Shown here in pieces: positions 1-8,253 of a stretch of DNA of 8,253 nt. Source of the stretch: Actinomycetota bacterium (lineage in GTDB: Bacteria > Actinomycetota > Thermoleophilia > UBA2241). The notes under the pieces are model-generated. The model was not told the origin of the DNA, made no database searches, and worked only from the letters and a program-made list of their open reading frames with translations. The DNA lies in the NCBI GenBank assembly GCA_012719015.1, contig JAAYBE010000351.1, forward strand, positions 1-8,253, read 5' to 3'. The number at the start of each line of letters is the position of its first letter. The stretch's first letter is position 1. A program made the translations under genes and the position numbers.

Positions 1-1002
1 CGGCAGGACGAGCGTGAAGACGCTGCCGTGACCCTCTTCGCTCTCCACCGTCAGCGCGAGCTCCTGCAGGTCCGCGATCTCGCGGGCCACGGTCAGGCCG
101 AGCCCGGCGCCGTCCGGGTAGTGGGCGGCCCCGGCATCCGCCCGATAGTCCTCGTCGAAGACGCGCGGCAGGCAGCGCGCCGCGATGCCGATCCCGTGGT
201 CGCGGACGGAGATCGCGATCCGGTCGGCGGCGGTCGCTGCAACCTCGACCTCGACCCGGTCGCCGGCGGCGGAGTAGACCACCGCGTTCTCGATGAGCTC
301 GGAGAGGAGCGCGGCCGTCTTCTGCGGGTCGCAGTGCACGGATCCGCCCCCGGGGTCGGCCGCGATGCTCACGCTCACGCCGCGCGCGTCGGCGAGCGCG
401 GCCTGCGGGCGGACGGCCTCCTCGAGCAGCTCGTTGGGCGGGACGACGGAGGGCGCCAGCCCGTCGCGGCCGGCCAGGCGCAGATCGGCGAGCATGCGCC
501 TCTTGGCGAGGGCACGGAGGCCGGCGTCGCAGCGCGCGTGGATCTTCTGCACGACCTCGCGCGCGCGGTCCGGGAGCTCGCCCGCGTATCCGCCGAGCAG
601 CACGTTGACGGAGGTCTGGATCGACGCCAGCGGCGACTTCACCTGGTGCGACGCCTTCCTGAGGTAGCTCGCCCTCTCGACGGCCTCGCGCTCACCGGCG
701 GATCCCAGTTCGCCCAGCAGGCGGGAGACGAGGCCCGCCTCCGCGCCGGCGATGAGGCGCGCGCCGGGAGGCCTGTGGGCCTTGACCGCCGCGACGATCT
801 CAGGGCGGCCGGTCGTCTCGATGACCAGGTCGGCCGGCGGTCGGGCGCCGAGCTCGTCGCGGCCCGCGCTCGAAAGACCGTCGTCGTCGACGGTCACGTC
901 GCGGACCTCGAGATCCGGGAGACGCCGCAGCGTCCCGAGCATCTCCCGTCCCTGCGTTCCGGTGCTCACCAAGGCGACGATCAAAGCCGTATCATGCCCC
1001 AT
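1..1002 (-). CDS. Sensor histidine kinase with N-terminal Rossmann-like domain (C-terminus cut by window edge)
   Basis: An uninterrupted minus-strand frame gives 334 residues with no stop before the left edge. Residues 1-100 read like a dinucleotide-binding fold: a hydrophobic strand ALIVALV, the turn STGTQG (13-18), a helix, a second strand ending in acidic residues (39-41), and PADLVIETTG (56-65). Residues 110-175 form the dimerisation/phosphoacceptor region, with H119 in SHQVKSPLASI. The ATPase domain follows: N-box SELIENA (N239), G1 box DHGIGI (D268), an F-box-like VFDEDY (281-286) and G2 box DGAGLGL (297-303). The last visible residues, GSVFTLVLP, match the final strand of this domain, so only a few codons are probably missing. 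No membrane segment is visible, so a cytoplasmic kinase is inferred. The ATG at 1002 has a weak AGGA four bases upstream and leaves the first strand intact. It is divergent from the response regulator at 1075, its likely partner. Kinase identity is secure; the ligand is unknown. Confidence 0.9.
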   Translation of the reverse strand, partial: MGHDTALIVALVSTGTQGREMLGTLRRLPDLEVRDVTVDDDGLSSAGRDELGARPPADLVIETTGRPEIVAAVKAHRPPGARLIAGAEAGLVSRLLGELGSAGEREAVERASYLRKASHQVKSPLASIQTSVNVLLGGYAGELPDRAREVVQKIHARCDAGLRALAKRRMLADLRLAGRDGLAPSVVPPNELLEEAVRPQAALADARGVSVSIAADPGGGSVHCDPQKTAALLSELIENAVVYSAAGDRVEVEVAATAADRIAISVRDHGIGIAARCLPRVFDEDYRADAGAAHYPDGAGLGLTVAREIADLQELALTVESEEGHGSVFTLVLP

Positions 1003-1074
1003 GACGTCCTGTTCCCCGCTTTGCCCTGACTGTACAATGTGGTTCGAGGTCCGACATCCGACTGGAGGTAGGTC
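1003..1074. promoter_or_regulatory. Divergent promoter region between kinase and response regulator
   Basis: This 72-bp gap must hold the start signals of both divergent genes unless either is read from further away. On the plus strand TACAAT (1033-1038) is a good -10 candidate, with only a poor -35 (TGTTCC, 1010-1015, 17-bp spacer). On the minus strand TACAGT (1034-1029) is a possible -10 that overlaps it through the TGTACA palindrome at 1031-1036, again with no clear -35. Weak -35 elements would fit activator-dependent promoters, but this is inference. No longer operator-like repeat is evident. Confidence 0.4.
1064..1069 (+). promoter_or_regulatory. Ribosome binding site of response regulator
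   Basis: GGAGGT lies five bases before the GTG at 1075. This near-perfect Shine-Dalgarno sequence decides the non-ATG start over the in-frame ATG at codon 7, which would remove the first strand of the receiver domain. Confidence 0.8.
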
Positions 1075-1473
1075 GTGAAGCGAGTCTACGTGATGGACGA
1101 CGAGCAGACCATCGTGGAGTCGATCGCGATGATCCTCGAGAGCAAAGGCTACGTGGTGAGGGCGCAGAACGACGACAAGGATCTGGTCGACAACGTCGTC
1201 GCGTTCAGTGCCGACCTCGTCATCCTCGACGTGATGCTCCCCGAGGACAGCGGCGCCGGGTTCAAGATGGCGAGAGCGCTCAAGGCCGATGAGCGCACGA
1301 GCGACCTGCCCGTGCTGATGCTCACCGCGGTCAACGAGGCCGGCATCTACCCGGGCACGTTCTCCGACAAGGACAGGGACGACTCCTGGCTGCCCGTCGA
1401 CCGCTTCGTCGAGAAGCCCGTCGTCCCGGACGTGCTGCTCGCCAAGGTCGGGGAGCTCTGCCCGAACGAATGA
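1075..1473 (+). CDS. Single-domain response regulator (receiver only)
   Basis: This 132-residue protein is a receiver (CheY-like) domain with no output domain. The acidic pocket is D8-D9-E10, the phosphoacceptor is D52 in LDVMLPEDSG, the switch residue is T84 in VLMLTA, and the conserved lysine is K114 in FVEKPV. All residues needed for phosphotransfer are therefore present. The stretch between T84 and K114 is 30 residues, about eight longer than in CheY, and contains an unusual polar, acidic and aromatic loop (91-111). With no DNA-binding domain it probably acts by protein contact or as a relay. It starts at GTG behind a strong GGAGGT. It is divergent from the histidine kinase and is very likely its partner. 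It is 227 bp upstream of rpoB on the same strand, so readthrough into rpoB is conceivable, but rpoB has its own promoter. Family assignment is secure; the pathway is not known. Confidence 0.92.
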   Translation: MKRVYVMDDEQTIVESIAMILESKGYVVRAQNDDKDLVDNVVAFSADLVILDVMLPEDSGAGFKMARALKADERTSDLPVLMLTAVNEAGIYPGTFSDKDRDDSWLPVDRFVEKPVVPDVLLAKVGELCPNE

Positions 1474-1481
1474 GCGGGCGG

Positions 1482-1507
1482 CGGGGCCGGCTCGACGCCC
1501 CGTTGTT
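1482..1507 (+). terminator. Candidate weak intrinsic terminator after response regulator
   Basis: CGGGGC (1482-1487) pairs perfectly with GCCCCG (1497-1502) across a 9-nt loop and is followed by TTGTT (1503-1507). It begins nine bases after the response regulator stop codon, which is the right place. The stem is short and the T-run is interrupted, so efficiency is doubtful and some readthrough toward rpoB is possible. Confidence 0.45.
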
Positions 1508-1529
1508 CGACCTCGCGGGGAGGTGAGCG

Positions 1530-1580
1530 GGAGCCGGGTGGCTCCGTCCATCCCGGGAAGGGTGTCGATCCACCCATCCC
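1530..1580. repeat. Small inverted and direct repeats upstream of the rpoB promoter
   Basis: Three short elements lie just upstream of the rpoB -35. GGAGCC/GGCTCC (1530-1535, 1540-1545) is a 6-bp inverted repeat with a 4-nt loop. GGGTG/CACCC (1560-1564, 1571-1575) is a 5-bp inverted repeat with a 6-nt loop. CCATCCC occurs directly repeated at 1548-1554 and 1574-1580, 26 bp apart, with the second copy touching the -35. They could be regulator sites or chance in GC-rich DNA. I do not recognise a known operator. Confidence 0.3.
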
Positions 1581-1609
1581 TTGCGCGGCGCGGACAGCGG
1601 TGGTAATAT
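1581..1609 (+). promoter_or_regulatory. rpoBC promoter (extended -10)
   Basis: TTGCGC (1581-1586) and TAATAT (1604-1609) are separated by exactly 17 bp, and TG at 1601-1602 supplies an extended -10 (TGG-TAATAT). The AT-rich -10 stands out in an otherwise very GC-rich gap. Transcription would start around 1616-1618 and give a leader of about 85 nt before the rpoB TTG. The layout matches a housekeeping sigma-70-type promoter and implies that rpoBC need not depend on upstream genes for transcription. Confidence 0.75.
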
Positions 1610-1632
1610 ACGAGGTCGTGCGTCACCCGCGG

Positions 1633-1656
1633 CCACACCTCGATACCTCGGTGTGG
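1633..1656 (+). promoter_or_regulatory. Hairpin in rpoB leader RNA
   Basis: CCACACC (1633-1639) pairs perfectly with GGTGTGG (1650-1656) around a 10-nt loop, about 45 nt before the rpoB start codon and inside the predicted leader. It is followed by no T-run, so it is not a terminator by itself. It may stabilise the transcript or take part in regulation; the sequence does not show which. Confidence 0.45.
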
Positions 1657-1688
1657 TGTGCTCCCTATTCCCGTTCACCGCGTAGACC

Positions 1689-1694
1689 GAGGAG
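1689..1694 (+). promoter_or_regulatory. Ribosome binding site fixing the TTG start of rpoB
   Basis: GAGGAG sits six bases before the TTG at 1701. No in-frame ATG or GTG lies nearby that would preserve the conserved RpoB N-terminus (the region around FAKLDQPLPLPNLIDIQ), so the rare TTG start is well supported. Confidence 0.75.
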
Positions 1695-1700
1695 ACTCGC

Positions 1701-5450
<3,750 letters not shown>

Positions 5451-5465
5451 CCCCGCCCAGGCAGA

Positions 5466-5470
5466 GGGAG
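5466..5470 (+). promoter_or_regulatory. Ribosome binding site of rpoC
   Basis: GGGAG lies six bases before the GTG at 5477 within the 26-nt rpoB-rpoC gap. It supports the GTG start, which leaves the normal beta' N-terminus (DINNFDSIRIGLASP). The gap has no terminator-like hairpin, consistent with cotranscription. Confidence 0.7.
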
Positions 5471-5476
5471 CACACA

Positions 5477-8253
<2,777 letters not shown>

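Noticed and set aside
28..1029. Plus-strand open frame of 333 codons opposite the kinase
   Set aside because: Its product is Arg/Gly/Ala-rich with no recognisable motif, while the minus strand shows all kinase boxes in one frame.
1021..1038. TTGCCC (1021-1026) as a -35 for the response regulator promoter
   Set aside because: Only 6 bp separate it from TACAAT at 1033-1038, far too short for a sigma-70 spacer.
1611..1650. Alternative leader pairing of CGAGGT (1611-1616) with either ACCTCG copy, suggesting an attenuator switch
   Set aside because: The predicted transcription start is at about 1616-1618, so most of CGAGGT would not be in the RNA. There is also no terminator hairpin to compete with.

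Overview
The window is a high-GC stretch (roughly two thirds G+C by eye) from a bacterium that is very probably a member of the Actinomycetota. The strongest sign is the RNA polymerase beta' subunit, which carries the long helical insertion after its N-terminal zinc ribbon that is known from actinobacterial beta' subunits (called the beta'-SI in mycobacteria). Details differ from mycobacterial and streptomycete proteins: a different RpoB rifampicin-region sequence, a long acidic RpoB tail and a larger beta' insert. A deep or less-studied lineage such as Coriobacteriia or a relative is plausible, but this is inference and cannot be settled from the window.

Layout. Positions 1-1002 (minus strand) encode the first 334 residues of a sensor histidine kinase that runs off the left edge. 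Its N-terminus looks like a Rossmann nucleotide-binding fold rather than a PAS, GAF or membrane sensor. A 72-bp intergenic region separates it from a divergent gene (1075-1473, plus strand) for a stand-alone receiver-domain response regulator. The two probably form a two-component pair. A 227-bp gap (1474-1700) follows. It holds a weak candidate terminator, small inverted and direct repeats, a convincing extended -10 promoter, and a leader of about 85 nt with a perfect 7-bp hairpin.

The rest is the rpoB-rpoC operon. rpoB (1701-5450) is complete and encodes the RNA polymerase beta subunit. rpoC (5477-8253) starts 26 nt later, encodes beta', and is cut by the right edge inside the bridge helix. 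The two subunits together form the polymerase active centre: the RpoB lysines around 871-879 and the RpoC NADFDGD loop at 585-591 are intact.

Most of the window is core housekeeping sequence. The parts most worth a second look are the kinase with a Rossmann-like sensor and an altered H-box, the placement of this two-component pair directly beside rpoBC, the acidic RpoB tail with a duplicated short motif, and an aromatic-rich patch in the enlarged beta' insertion. I see no tRNA, rRNA, CRISPR array, insertion sequence or prophage signal.
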